Part shown: piece by piece, positions 33,200 to 45,544 of the stretch
Layout: each line of letters begins with the position of its first letter
Position numbering within the stretch: the stretch's first letter is position 1
Assembly: GCF_000003815.2 (NCBI RefSeq)
Contig: NC_049981.1
Coordinates: forward strand, 1,204,600-1,268,599
Length of the DNA: 64,000 bases
Source: Branchiostoma floridae
Lineage: Eukaryota; Chordata; Leptocardii; Amphioxiformes; Branchiostomatidae
Direction of reading: 5' to 3'
Position numbers and translations under genes: made by a program
Notes under the pieces: model-generated
Told to the model about the DNA's origin: nothing
The model's input: only the letters and a program-made list of their open reading frames with translations
Database searches by the model: none

Positions 33200-34240
33200 T
33201 TCATATTAATAACAAAAAGAAGCTTTATAAATTGTAACCAAAGGCTAATCTCACAGAATGATGTGACTACATGTTGAAATACATTGCAAAATATACGGAA
33301 TATGCAAATATACTCTGCATATTTACATTCGAACTAGTATTCTGTATGTGTGCAAACTTTTATATACAATTTCAGGGCAAGTACTGACAAATATCAAACT
33401 GCGATATATGTTTTGTACATCATCGTCATGTTTTGTACAGCCCGGTTATTAATACTAAAAAATGAAAGTACCTTTTCACCTCCTGTTTCGGACGTTGGCC
33501 ACGTTCTTTGAGATTTAAAAATAAATGACCTCATTAGTTTGGTTGTTTTTAATTCCGCGGCGCTGAGAAATGTTCACGTCCTTTGAGTATCCGCCTACTC
33601 CACTTTGTATAGAGATCGCCCCCAGCGGACCCGCATGCCGGCACACAAACAACTTTCAACTTCCTTCACAGCGTCGGTGGGCATTGCAGTAGTAACAAGG
33701 TGGATTCCTACCTTTATTGCTGTTGGCGCTCCTCCAGACTGCGAGCAACTTGTCGCGTAACTCGTGCACGCTTCTCAACTAACTTGTATCAGCTTGTCTC
33801 AACTCGAACTGGAACTCGAACATCCGGGGTCTTCCTTGACATCGCCTGATTCCCCGGTTACACTGCTCTCTATAAGGTTGGCCGCCTGTGCATCTTTATC
33901 AGCTTTCGTATCATCCTCACTGTCGCCGGAGCCGCTTTCCCCATCTCCATATTCTTCATAATTGTCATCGCCGCATACGTGTTGCACTAGTATGTTCTTA
34001 TTCCACCTCTTGCGCAGAAGTGTCCATACAGATTCATCACTTATTGGACATTAAAGTATGATACAATATCGTAAATAATGATCATTATCAGAGGGAAAAC
34101 TGCCACCATTGTTGCAGTAGTAAGCCTCTCGAGTACAACACAGGGCAGCTGTGAGTTTACAGCAACACGTCCAGCATCGTAGAGCCGCGAGTCCTGTCTT
34201 GGTAAAATACTACACAATACAATAGTGGATGCAGGGAAAC
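33200..34240. other. No gene supported; one acidic frame
   Basis: A minus frame at 33799-33987 is rich in Asp, Glu and Ser (NYEEYGDGESGSGDSEDD), compatible with low-complexity coding or with a decayed transposon protein. Nothing else was recognised. Confidence 0.35.
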
Positions 34241-34360
34241 AATCTCTTGCTTTACCAATCAGTTGGTCAACGTCTATGACTTCCTGATGACTCCTGCCTG
34301 TGGAGAGATCGTTGGTGCCAACATGTATGCAGACCTGGACATCTGATACACCAAAACCAA
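34230..34360 (-). pseudogene. SGNH-hydrolase-like fragment, probably retroelement-derived
   Basis: The minus reading VQVCIHVGTNDLSTGRSHQE contains V-H-V-G-T-N-D, the block III motif of SGNH/GDSL esterases found in some LINE ORF1 proteins and transposon-associated proteins. Only about 40 residues are alignable. Confidence 0.5.
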
Positions 34361-34571
34361 CATTACGATTACAATACTATCTTCAGCAACTCTCGCAGTA
34401 CGGTTTGCATATACATAACATTCAAACCCTGAGGATGAAACATCAGAGAACAGTAAAACGACAGAAAGGTCAGCTACTGCGTCCATGTTTTCCAAAAGGG
34501 AATTCTATCAGGCTTTACCAACACCTTGTACTGTACTACTACAGTACACAAAAAGTAGGCTGGGCAAAAAT

Positions 34572-35952
34572 TACTGTAATTCACTTTATGTTCACGGTAG
34601 CAAAATTTCGCGGTGTGAGAAAAAATTAAGTGTTAACGGCACTCTATGTTCGCGGTGGCGGCGGTTCACCAAAAGAAAGTCGGCCTGTTTCGGCCGTGAT
34701 TTGATGACAGCGCACGGAACGCAACAGGGCCAATGACCCCTGATATGTCGCAATCACATTTGCCGCATAGGCTGACGGGATACCCACGCCAAACACAAGA
34801 ACCTCAACACAAGCGACGCGGGCGCCATTTTGAAATATTTTCGGCGTGAAAGACGGCGCTAAGTTTTAAACTTTCAGCGTAATTTGTGGACACAAATTGT
34901 ACACAAATTGTACACAAGGAGGTGAAGAGTTTATCTCTCCGATATTTACAGTAGTTCCAACTCAGAATTATGAAACGAACGTCTTTTTTTCGGCATGTAA
35001 GCGGAGTTTTGTTTGCCACGTTTCTAGTCGTAAAAATTTCCCCGCTATTATTGTTGTGAATCTTAGTTGCTGTAATTCCATAGCCATTACTTGTATTTGT
35101 AAAGACCGGTACTACTCAGTTTTATTTTTTGTTCTGTTTTTAACTTGTAGAAATCTAGTTAAACTATGATAATGTACTAAGTAGATTGTTATCGCAGCCA
35201 TGTCACGGCGTGTACGTAAGTTTTGTTAGTAAACAAAGCCGATATGTTTCTTTTTCCTCCGGTCGCCGGTGGCACATTTCTATACGCCGCTAAGTACCGA
35301 GCAAAAAAAGAAGTTTAGCGACGAGGTTTTGTTAGCATATAAAGTAATATTTACAAGCATAATGTATTTGTACTCATCACCTGAAATTCCGCGACTTTGT
35401 TGAAAATTCCTTTGTCTAACGCTTGGCTTGGGTACCGCCATTTTGTAACATTTTTTTATGTATCGCTAGCTGTAGCTCAAGTATCTCAAATTAATACACA
35501 TAGGCTGTTATGAAACTATGTTAGATCCTGTAGTAACTCCTTGCTTGAATAGCACTGTAGTAGTTTTTTAGTTTGTAAATGTACACATGCTGCCTGCTAG
35601 CGGCGATGTAAACAAAATAGCGGTTTATGTTATCGTAACGTAAACATGAACATAAGTAAAAGAAATGACACAATTTTGTGCTTGTAGAATAAATGTTTTA
35701 TTTCTTGAGGAGAATTTGTGTTTGAGTTGTTATTGTGGCGATCGTTGCGTGTTGAAAGTGTGTTGTGTGAATGGATAAGACATTCGTAACGTACTAGTAA
35801 GTACTAGTTCTAAGTACTTGGATGGTAGCGGAGAAGGGGGAGGGGGGCGAAAGACGAATGATTTTTTAACGGCAATGATAACTTCGCGGCACAGACGTCA
35901 CCGTGAAAACCGTGAACATAAAGTTACCGTTAATAAAACAGGAATTACAGTA
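34572..35952. mobile_element. Candidate non-autonomous DNA transposon (about 1.38 kb)
   Basis: The left end TACTGTAATTC with TTTATGTTCACGGT (34572-34602) reappears inverted at the right as ACCGTGAACATAAAG and GAATTACAGTA (35911-35952). TTCGCGG motifs occur at both ends. The interior has no recognised coding sequence. Possible TA target site. Confidence 0.6.
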
Positions 35953-35999
35953 TCTCACCTGCTCACCAAAATGTCACCTATAACCTTATTTCTTTCCCT

Positions 36000-38900
36000 C
36001 GGCGCTTTCCAGCCTCTGACGTCTCCCTACCACCAACAATGGCTGTTCCTCCCGTTGTCTGGGTGCAGAAAATTGTCCAAAAGGCTTGCAAGTTCAGAAA
36101 CTAACGTGTTTGCACAGAGTCTGGAATTCGTTTGTAAATTACGATGGTCTCTCTGTTCGGAGTTTTCTTGAGCTGTTCTAAGACAGGAATAGTTCATTTC
36201 CTAAGAGGGTTAACTCGCAGATGTTTGTTTTTTTCTGACGTATCTGTCGTGCATAATAGCTGTCGACGCATTTCCAAAAAGAGAGATATCATTAAAAGTA
36301 ATGTTGCAAACTTCGCTGTTCTTTAGCAAACCTGCATAATAAATTGAGATAAAAGTAAACGTCATTATAGTACCAAAATGGACAAAATTGCATTTGTTCA
36401 TGTACAAGCTTATGACCAACGCATCAGGAGGCTGGAGATTATGCATATGAGTCCATCTGATGGCATATACAGCCTTCTCTATGGAAGAAACAGGAAGAAT
36501 TTCGTATTAATTCATTAAACACAATGCGAGAGGAAGTACTATTGTGCTTTATGAAATAGCATGGTAGATGACAGAAGTAAGAGACAGTGTTAGAGTAGAA
36601 TGCACCTGCACCAGTTGCACGTCTATCACAACTGTCTGCTCAACTCCATCATGGTATAGGTCCGATACTTTGCACAATGGCCAGGACTGTCGGCCACACC
36701 ACAAACAATAGGCTATTCCACGGCTTTCAGGACCGCCAGCATCCGAAACTGCCGCTCCCTCCACAGTGTACGAATGGCTTTGAACAAGCGAAGAACGACC
36801 TGGTAGACATTGGTCACACTGGCTCCAGCGAATAGTATGGCAGTTGACTACAAAATGTTCCCTGCGAACGTGCTGTCATAGGATGGTTGGCTACTCCAAG
36901 TACCTATGATAACTGCAATCTTTGTAAAGGAATGTCACCTGCAGATAAGTTCCGACTTCCTTGCAGCGCAAAATCAGCTGCCCAAAGGAACACGCTGGAC
37001 ATGATTGCACATACGCTAAGAAATCACCTTCCAGAAGAATCGTTGTGATACTTTACTAAGCGTCTTCTCTCTGTCAAGGCGCCCTCATGTAGTGGGGTCG
37101 TCATGGAATGCTTTCCAAATGCTTGGGATGGACCCTGGATTTCACAATGACTTCTTGGTTACCATGGAACATTGTGCAGTACTAGTGCTCCATTTTCTGC
37201 GTGAAATGGCTTTCCGATCTGACGAAACCCTTCCGCAGGACAGCGGCACCACGCAAAGAAGAGCTGTACCAAACAAGTCCAGAACACATTGAAGACGCGT
37301 GACCTGCAAGTAATCTGAAGTCGCCTCGGAGATTGGTACCTCCTCGGGGTGGTCCTCATCATCTGATGTCTCCATTGGTTCATAGTAGTCCGGATCATTC
37401 ATTGACACTGCGTCTTCCACTAGAATTGACACTTGTGACAAGGTTTCTGAATCCTGCACGCGGTTATCATGGGTGATTCGTGTCTTGTTGACGATGGTCG
37501 TCACTGATGGCTTGTTCTGGATTTCGACAGTTGCAACAGAAGGCTTGCACACATGTGTTGATACAAGATAACAAAGCAAATAAGTCAAATATATCAACTG
37601 GATCACATCATGTACGTGAAGATTGACTCCAAAACTTCTCAAGAGGTATATCTTATCCTCGTTTCTTTAGCAGAGGCATGAACACTTTCATTGACATCTT
37701 CAGCTGTGGGCAGTCGGCCATTTTCAGACACGAAAGACTTCTCCCAAGTTAAAAGTTTTTTTTGTTCTTCATGTAACATCTTACTTAGTTAAGTTGATGC
37801 TACGGCCACACAGTTGTCATAGTCGGCTTTAATGGATTTGTTGCGCGGGTCCATCTTCAGCCTTGCCGTAAGTCTGTCCACACGCTGAATAGTTGCGGCA
37901 TCCTCGATCACAACTGCTGGGGCACTACCAAGGTTCGTTTGCCATTGGGTTCATTCCTGAAACAAGAATGATGTGGCTTAGGAACAGCTCCTTTGTAAAC
38001 TACTGACCAATACATGCTGGTGAGCCAGGTCCACCTCACGTACTCCGCCAGGCTGGTTAGCTCTCCTGATGATTTTCTCTTCAATTCTACCAGCGCTGTA
38101 CATGTGGGAAGGCGGCGAGCAAGAAGGGGAGTGCCATAAGATGTCTGCATGCACACGCTGGTCTTTACGGTATGCCGTCTGCAGCCCATGCTGTATTTGT
38201 GACGTGCAGATCTTCATCGAATGTTACGTCGCCAGGATGCTGCTGTGATAGCTCCTCGACATCAGGCGTTGTTTCGGGACTGAAGTCTGACAAATTGTTT
38301 TCGTCTTCATCATCTGACGGATGTACATGTCGTTATGTTCGGGCTCAGACAGACTGTACATGTCGTAGTCATCTTCGGGCTGAGGCTAAGGTTGAGAACA
38401 GTCGTTGCACTTGCTAGCCTCCAACTCATCATCAGCCTCCCCTCGATTCACCCGTCGGTAGCTCTCTCTGGAGATCCATAGGAGAAACAGAAAAAAAAGT
38501 GGATTTATTACTATTACTATTGTTGCATCTATAAGGTATGGTCCAGAAATTAAACCCTTTCGCAAAGTGCAAGGTATAAGTAGTCACAGTATTTGCATGG
38601 TCTATCTTTTAGAACGGTATACGTTTATGCTTGCATGATTCAATAAATCTCTGATTTAGATATAGCGAAGATGAAAAAGTTACATTTCAGGGTTTACTTG
38701 TGTGCATCATTGGTGCTTCTTATGGATCCTTTTTTCTGCACTGGTGTCCTAGGAGGTGTGGCCAGGAATGACGAACCATTTGATTCTCCCCTGAGAATAA
38801 AGAAAGTATGTTTTTTTACTAAATGTCATGAAATAATTGTATTAAATCATAGGACACATCGTACTGATATTTTAATGTTTGACTATAGAAATTAATTTGA

Positions 38901-39480
38901 GATTTATTGCAAAACAGTTTGAGTAAATGTACATGGTACAGTTTAATGTAAATGTTTGTTATAAGTATTTTTGGAGATTTGTACTTTATCCCAGCACTTA
39001 AGCTACAAGGAGACCGGCCTGGAGTCAACACGTGTACACGGCTGGCAGCTGTCTGCATGCCTGGTTTCCTATATGTATCAGATGCAGTTGTAGTGTGTGA
39101 AAACATAACTATATCATTAAGTCTACATGGAAGAATGGATAGCTGACTGAGGGGATATGGTAACATGTCGTACCACTTAGTTTCTGAATCCGAACAACTG
39201 GCTGAATTTTGAAATTCTTCTTATGTATATTAACTACCTAATAAAATGCTTTCAATCTCATTTTCTAGAAATGAGCTCACAGCATTTTTTCTAGAAATGA
39301 GCTCACAGCCCGAGTCTTCCTAATTTGAAATTAGAGCTTATAGTGACGTTTGTTTTTATCTTACTTTGAGCATAATGTTTATGAAAGACAGTGGAATTAA
39401 AATTCAAAAGTACCGAGTGTGAGTAAGTTGAAGACTAATGTAATGGAGTAAATTAAGAAGGTTTGACTGCATCTTAAAAT
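36000..39480. other. Unassigned DNA with minus-strand frames
   Basis: A 166-codon minus frame (37142-37642) contains an acidic stretch, PMETSDDEDHPEEVPISEAT, and smaller minus frames lie at 36549-36764 and 37908-38217. They may be parts of a decayed transposon, given the neighbouring Mutator-like pieces. No domain was recognised. A 27-base direct duplication (TTCTAGAAATGAGCTCACAG) is at about 39265-39310. Confidence 0.35.
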
Positions 39481-39484
39481 AAAC

Positions 39485-40070
39485 ATGTTCTACAGAAACT
39501 CACGTTGCACTGCCACCGTCTTCGAACTCGTCCAGCTCTGGCTCTGGGTCCAGTGGATCCATCCATATCATCACTCTACTTCTGACTGCCTCACTCATGT
39601 AGGTGAAATGTTGAGTGAAGTCATGAACCATGTCAGGGAAGGGGTTGTGACTTTTTTTTGCACGTGTTTGGCCATTGTACAGCAAAAGCTTGCTCACTGG
39701 CATAGGGACCTCTTGTTGAATGCATTGTTGAAAGTGCTCCCCGAAGAAAGTTGTGTACCTGCTTGATAGAGGTTGACCTTAAGTGGCGCATTACTGGGCC
39801 AGCAGGATGGAAGGGGTTGGTCCTGTGAGGGGGCATCATGGAGAATTACCCGCTTCCACGTGACAGTGGATGCCATGCCCCGGACGAAAGAAGTCACCCA
39901 CGCGCTCACTCCATGCCTGCGCATCTCTTTGATACTTCTTCAGCAGTGCCACAGGGATCCTCGTTCTCTTTTGCATGGGGAAAAGTTTCCCCACTTGCCA
40001 TATCTTACTTGCACAGCCTCGGTTTTCACTGCATTCTACTGCTGCAGCAGCTCGAGCTGTGAACATATTC
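39485..40070 (-). other. Frameshifted minus-strand coding remnant, family unknown
   Basis: Overlapping minus frames read LLLYNGQTRAKKSHNPFPDM, HFTYMSEAVRSRVMIWMDPL and KLFPMQKRTRIPVALLKKYQ. They look like true but interrupted protein sequence. They lie just downstream of the Mutator-like transposase in the same orientation. Confidence 0.35.
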
Positions 40071-40496
40071 CATTATTCATTCACCTCACAGGTATATACG
40101 TAGTAGTAGTATATGGGTAGCGATTGATACATAGCTATGGAACATTGAACTACATTCCGTTACAAAATGTAAATCGATACCTATATTGTACAGTCAAAAT
40201 CTCTAAGGAACAAAAATTTCCACGTAGTACATCAGAAGAAAACGTACAGAAGACAAGAAAATTAAAATGACAGAAATGGCACCGCGGTAAAAATTCCAAA
40301 TCAACAGATCATTTCGTGAATACGTAGTCGATACATGGGAATGTCAAACTATAACTGTCAATTGAAAGATAAAGGTTTGAAACTTATTGTTTTGCATTTT
40401 TATCGGCGCCGCTTTGCCTTCGGAAGACTTGATGTGGCTCCAACGCCCATATACGTCACAATTAACGAACAGCTGACCGCCTTCCACATCGATGCC

Positions 40497-40960
40497 TTAG
40501 ATGCAGCCGATTTCGTCCATTTCAGGAGGTTCCAGATGACGATAGTTGGCGGGCGTCAGTTTGGAAGGCCGCCGGGGCTTAGCTCCCTTCACTTGTTGCG
40601 TACGGGATGGAATACGAGGCGGATGGCTGTCGACTGTATTGATTCTTCTCCACGGGCGCTTTTGGTATAGAGGTGCGCGATATTCGGGATCATACTCTGC
40701 CTGGCTAGGGTGCCAGTGACTGTACATTGTGTGCTTCACAGTAGGCGCTGAAGACTTCCTCGTCGTTGATGAACGAGTAGGCTTGCAGTTTGTGAATTCT
40801 CGCTTGATGACGGAGATACCTAGCGACACGGGCTTTCTCCGTTTCTCTATCAGCTGGAACCGGGCGACCTGCACGTGCTTACACTTGCCATACAAACTTT
40901 CCAGCCACACATAGTCCTTGCACTTGCACTCACCGATGACTGCGTTTGCGATGTGTCAGT
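40497..40960 (-). pseudogene. SWIM-type zinc finger and C-terminus of a Mutator-like transposase
   Basis: The minus reading VIGECKCKDYVWLESLYGKC followed by KHVQVARFQL gives C-x-C ... C-x-H, the SWIM zinc-finger pattern that follows the catalytic domain in MULE transposases. A basic C-terminal tail (KREFTNCKPTRSSTTRKSSA) follows. Confidence 0.65.
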
Positions 40961-41196
40961 CCCTTCGCTGGAGATCGGGTGGCATCACTCTGTAAGAATT
41001 TTACAAATAAACAAATGTTCAGACTTATGCAATTATTATTACAAGTGGGTTGCTTATTAAAGAAAATGTATTCTGAACATGCCACTTAGAACGAGTGAAG
41101 AAAATGTATTCTGAAATGTCACTTAGAAAAAAAAAGAAACAATAGCATATTTTCATAAATTGGAGAGGGATATTTAGACAACAAATAAAAAATCTG

Positions 41197-42080
41197 TCAT
41201 GCATTTGTTATGTTTTGCAAATATGCTAACCGTGATTGAAGTTGCGAAATCATACCGTCTTCTTTCTGGGTGTCGTCTGCCTCAACTGTCACTCCGGACA
41301 CGTAGTAGATCCCGGCACTTGCAGTGCGCTGCTTCCGGGTAAGCAAGAACAACACCCTCCCGTCCAGCACCCTCCTCTTGGCATCCTTTGGCATCCTCAC
41401 CTCTTGCAGGTTCTGCTTAACGTTGTTGGCGGCCCTATGGTCCCACAGTTTCATAAGATCGGCTGTGGCTGTTGTTAGATGGATGGCTGTCAGCTCAGTG
41501 ACAGGCAACCAAACGACCCAGTGCATCAGACACACCAAACGATCCAGTGCATCATCATGGATACTTCTTAGGGCCCTTTCACTCTTGTTGCTTGTATGTA
41601 GGCCAGGTGTCCCCCAGAAGTGTGCGCTGTGTACCCGTCCATCCGCTAAAGCGGGTAGCCAGCTGTCTACCATCCAGTTCTGCTTAATGTAGTCGATGAC
41701 ACCCCTACAGACGTCCTCGTCCATGTCTGTGGACCCTAGCGTTGTTTTATGATGCCAAATCTTGCCCATACTTCCTCATAACTCCCACTCCGCCTGATGC
41801 ACTTGAACGCCATGGCTACTGTCTGTCGTATGTCCTCCTCTGGTTCACTTCTCAAGAACATCCCTCATAGCGTGGAACCAACACAACAGTACTGGCATGT
41901 CTGCTCCTTCGAGAGCCAACCTTAATGGCCCATGCTTGTCTATTACACAAGCTGGCTTCCATGGCTCTTCTGTGTGGCATGTCGTGACTTTTGCGAAGCT
42001 ACCATTGTCGGAAATGTCCTCATTTACAAACTGATGGTTACAGTCTTCGTTGCCGCATGGGACGCTCCCCTTCACGGCCT
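41197..42080 (-). pseudogene. Mutator-like (MULE) transposase fragment
   Basis: The upstream frame (42075-41845) reads DKHGPLRLALEGADMPVLLC, WFHAMRDVLEK, the end of the MULE catalytic domain (L-L-C-W-F-H). The next frame (41769-41197) has YIKQNWMVDSWLPALADGRV and HTSNKSERALRSIHDDALD, like the W ... T-N-N-x-x-E-x-x-F region. Frames are offset, so the gene is broken or has introns. It is followed by the SWIM finger. Confidence 0.6.
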
Positions 42081-42939
42081 GTAGAACGAAACGGAGTGTT
42101 TCCTGGTTGCGTAGCTACAGAAAGAGGGTTGCATACAAAAGGACACTTTGTAACTTCTTAAATGTGTCCAAGCTTCCAAGGTCAGAAACTTCAGTTAAAA
42201 TACACTACTATGCAAAACACTGGATGAATTACGGAGCCCCCAGTCTCTGGAATTGAAAACCAAAGTCAAACTATCTTGTTTGTGTGATAATTGCTGCACA
42301 CGCTTTTGTTAGTGTTTATTTCTGGGAAATTTTACTCCTCGTAAGCGAAGCACAATCCCATTTTCTTGTAGCTTGAATGAAAGCGTCAGCAAAGTACATG
42401 AGAGTGAAAGTGTGCGTGTGCCAAAATAATAACCATATCACCAACTTACCCATTTAAACTGCGCCCCCGCATAAGCCCTCCCAACTCCCTCTGCTGCGAA
42501 CTCATGCACACATCATCATCACTCATGCACAAAAACCAGAGTAATGCTCAAGGCTTTATTTCAATTGAGACAAGACAGACTTTCTTTCCTTTCAAACCGT
42601 TCCAGTCCGTAAATATTATAACATCGTCCGCTCGTTACCGTACTTTCGCCACAAGTCTCTGCCCGAGTTTAATTACAGCGTTCGACGTACGTTTATTCTA
42701 ACTCTTCCCATCTTCACGGGTCTTACGCCTTAACCAATCACTTTCCAAGTTTTCCCGACATCTATTGTAAACAATTGCAAACCCTCAAAGCACCCTCTGT
42801 TACAATTGTTTTCTCAACATACACAAGTTCGGTTCCTTACAATCATCCATTAATCTCTCACAACAAGTAAGTCTCAATACTCTGATTTACACAAAATACA
42901 TATCTAAGTATTCCAACTGATTATTTTTCAGACCTCATT

Positions 42940-43260
42940 GTTTGGAAAAGATCTGGCCCAATGGCCTTTCTCACCACATCTGTTACACTTGTCGTCGGGC
43001 TGAGGCTGTCTCCTCGGACGGTTAAAGCCTGCCCTACCACTAGAACTTGACGATTGCTATTTATCTACGTTGCTTTTGAGGCGGTCCGGAGGACCCTGCC
43101 TCCGTATCACGAACCTGGCGATATTCATCCACGGCCCTATATCTCTTAATGAAACCATGCATCGTTCTATTGTCTTTTTGTAGCACTGGGTCTCCCAAAA
43201 TATCAAGGATAAGATCCCTGAAAAAACTTTCAACTAGCTGTCTCAGACCGCTAGTTGAAA
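42940..43260 (-). pseudogene. Gag-like fragment with defective zinc knuckle
   Basis: Minus reading LRQLVESFFRDLILDILGDP, MHGFIKRYRAVDEYRQ, then after a stop KCNRCGEKGHWARSFPN. The last is a CCHC knuckle (C-x2-C-x4-H-x4-C) whose final Cys is Ser, so it is defective. It is probably from an LTR or tyrosine-recombinase retrotransposon. Confidence 0.6.
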
Positions 43261-43278
43261 GAATACGCGGCCTAGTTG

Positions 43279-43341
43279 AAAGAATACGCGGCCATCTTAC
43301 AGCGCTATAGTAAAGCGCTGTAAGATGGCCGCGTATTCTTT
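43279..43341. repeat. Near-perfect hairpin, 28-base stem
   Basis: The arms AGAATACGCGGCCATCTTAC-AGCGCT (43281-43306) and their exact complement (43314-43339) flank a 7-base loop ATAGTAA. Two further A-T pairs extend the stem. A partial third copy of the arm (TAGTTGAAAGAATACGCGGC) lies at about 43253-43272. Confidence 0.9.
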
Positions 43342-43470
43342 TGCCCTGGCATGATTCTGGTGTTTTGCTGTCACCGCTAGGGTCTCTATCAGTCCGATGG
43401 CCCTCCTCCCATTAAAAGCCGCCGCTGGCCGTGACGCCAGGTGAATGAGTTATTGTCTAATACCATCCAC

Positions 43471-43800
43471 CGCCATACATGTGCAACCGCTTGGTCGCTT
43501 GATATAGAGTGAACCCACAGAGTCTGTGTCAAAGAACACTCAGCGCCTGCGCCAACAAACACAGCATGCCCGACGTGAAATTTATCTCGCCCGCCATGTA
43601 TGTAACCGCTTGGTCGCTTGTTAGAGAGTGAACACACAAAGTTATGTCAAAGAACACTCAGCTAGCAGCGCCAACGAACACAGCATACACGACGCGAAAT
43701 TTATCTCACCCGCCAAGTGTGTAACCGCTCAGCCGTTCAACAACACTTCACCAACGACGGCGACGAACACAACATGCGTGAAATAAATGTACCTCCGCCC
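43471..43800. repeat. Tandem repeat, about 121-base unit, three copies
   Basis: The unit contains AACCGCTTGGTCGCTTG, GTCAAAGAACACTCAGC and GAAATTTATCTC. It starts near 43471, 43593 and 43713; the third copy is diverged and shortened. Confidence 0.8.
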
Positions 43801-45500
43801 GCCAAAGTCTCTGTCAGCGTGCCGAACCCTCACCACGTCCAGACCGGGAGGATGGTTGCAGGGAATGCGCTCTCGTTAATTAATAGTCTCATTGTCCTTG
43901 TATAGTAAAGGATGACGTCATAGGCGGATTGATCCAATTATCGCGCAGTGTGAATAGGGGCTTCAGGAACATTTCTGCCATGTCTGACCTAAGGTAACCC
44001 CGACGCTGACGAGTTGTAAACAATGAAGGGAAGGTGCGAAATTCTGCTATATGTGCTTAAACCAGTTCCATTTATCTGTTTAGGATAAGTGATAACTGTT
44101 CACACTTGCCCTGTGTGCGTTGACGTCTGTATGATGAACGATGGAGCTTGTTTGGTCGCTCAAGACGTCGGTAGGTGAGTTCCTAGCTTTGTTTGTCCAC
44201 TTCGCCCTCCACTCTTAGACGGGTTGTCCACTTTTGGATGTGAAATGTCCGGTGGTAATAAGACCCTTTTCGTCGGACTTTGGTGCTTCAAAGACGGGGA
44301 GACAGTCCATCTACCGCACTTTGGTCCGATACACAGCCGATGGCAACAATGAGTCACTTTAAACACCACTTTTGTAAGGCATACTCAGGGACATATTTGT
44401 AAGTGCGGCAGCTATAAAAGCGCCACCTGTCGATTGAAAGAGCCTTAGCAAAAGCTTCAAGGGCCACTTCCATCTTGTTCCTCTTTTATTATGACGGGTT
44501 CCATTGCCATCTGTAGAATGTTGGAAATGGAAGTCTACAGCAAAATGCATAAGTTGGAATTGTTGAAGAAATGAATACATTTTGATAGAAATGTATGGAT
44601 GAATGAAGGGTTTCTTATGATAATGACCCACCCTGATGTGCATACTGTGCTATGATTCACCACCAAATGAACGACCGAGCGTAGCCGAATGAAATGACTC
44701 TTGTTGTAGTAGGTATGCCGGTAAGTCTTGTAAATACCCATTTAGACTTCGGGCTTATAGCTTATATTTGGAAAATAACAGTTTGTATGATGCACTTCTC
44801 ATAAAGTGAAAAATGCATTGCCTCATTATTATATCCATCAGACATTGACAAGTTGACAAGTTTATTAAACACGCACAGGATAGTATGATGTTCCAGTTGG
44901 AAACATAAAGAATTGTTCTGTACATACACCTGGTAGCTCCATTGTGATGAAATATAAACAAAACTCGGGCACATATGCCATTAAACAATCCGTTAACATT
45001 TTCTTTTAAATATCAGGTACGTCTAAGTTCTTTATCTGCTACATGTAAACATTAAAAGTACTGGATATGTTACAGGTCTTGTTAAGCTCTGAACCCATAT
45101 CAAAACGCAAAAACAATATGAATCGATAACCAGGTAAGAATATCAGTTTCAAGAAACCATTATGAGTTGAAAAGTCCAACCATGTAAGGAATAGGCGATT
45201 TCTTATAACGGACTGTTCGACACAATGGCGTATTCAGTTTGTGTGAGTTGCGGGTTTGTCGTTAAGAAATGTCTTGCCGAAGGGAAGGTAACCAGTTCCG
45301 GAACCCGGAGTTCAACAGAAATGTGGCGAATGAGCGACAAATGCTGACCCGTTGATCCGACAAGGTGATGAGGTTCAGAGTCTCCATTGCTGACTCGTAG
45401 CTGTGGTAACAGGGCCCAAGAATGATCTTGCAAGCCCTCTTCTGGATGCGTTAAAACATCAATCCAGTGTGTCTCACTGGTCTCTTGATGCACGGGAACA
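43801..45500. other. Intergenic DNA, nothing recognised
   Basis: Only short frames without motifs. AT-rich between 44500 and 45100. Confidence 0.4.
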
Positions 45501-45507
45501 TGACTTG

Positions 45508-45544
45508 AAGCAAGGACGTTCTATCAGATAGAACGTCCTTGCTT
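45508..45544. repeat. Palindrome with 18-base arms
   Basis: AAGCAAGGACGTTCTATC, one A, then its exact complement GATAGAACGTCCTTGCTT. Confidence 0.9.
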
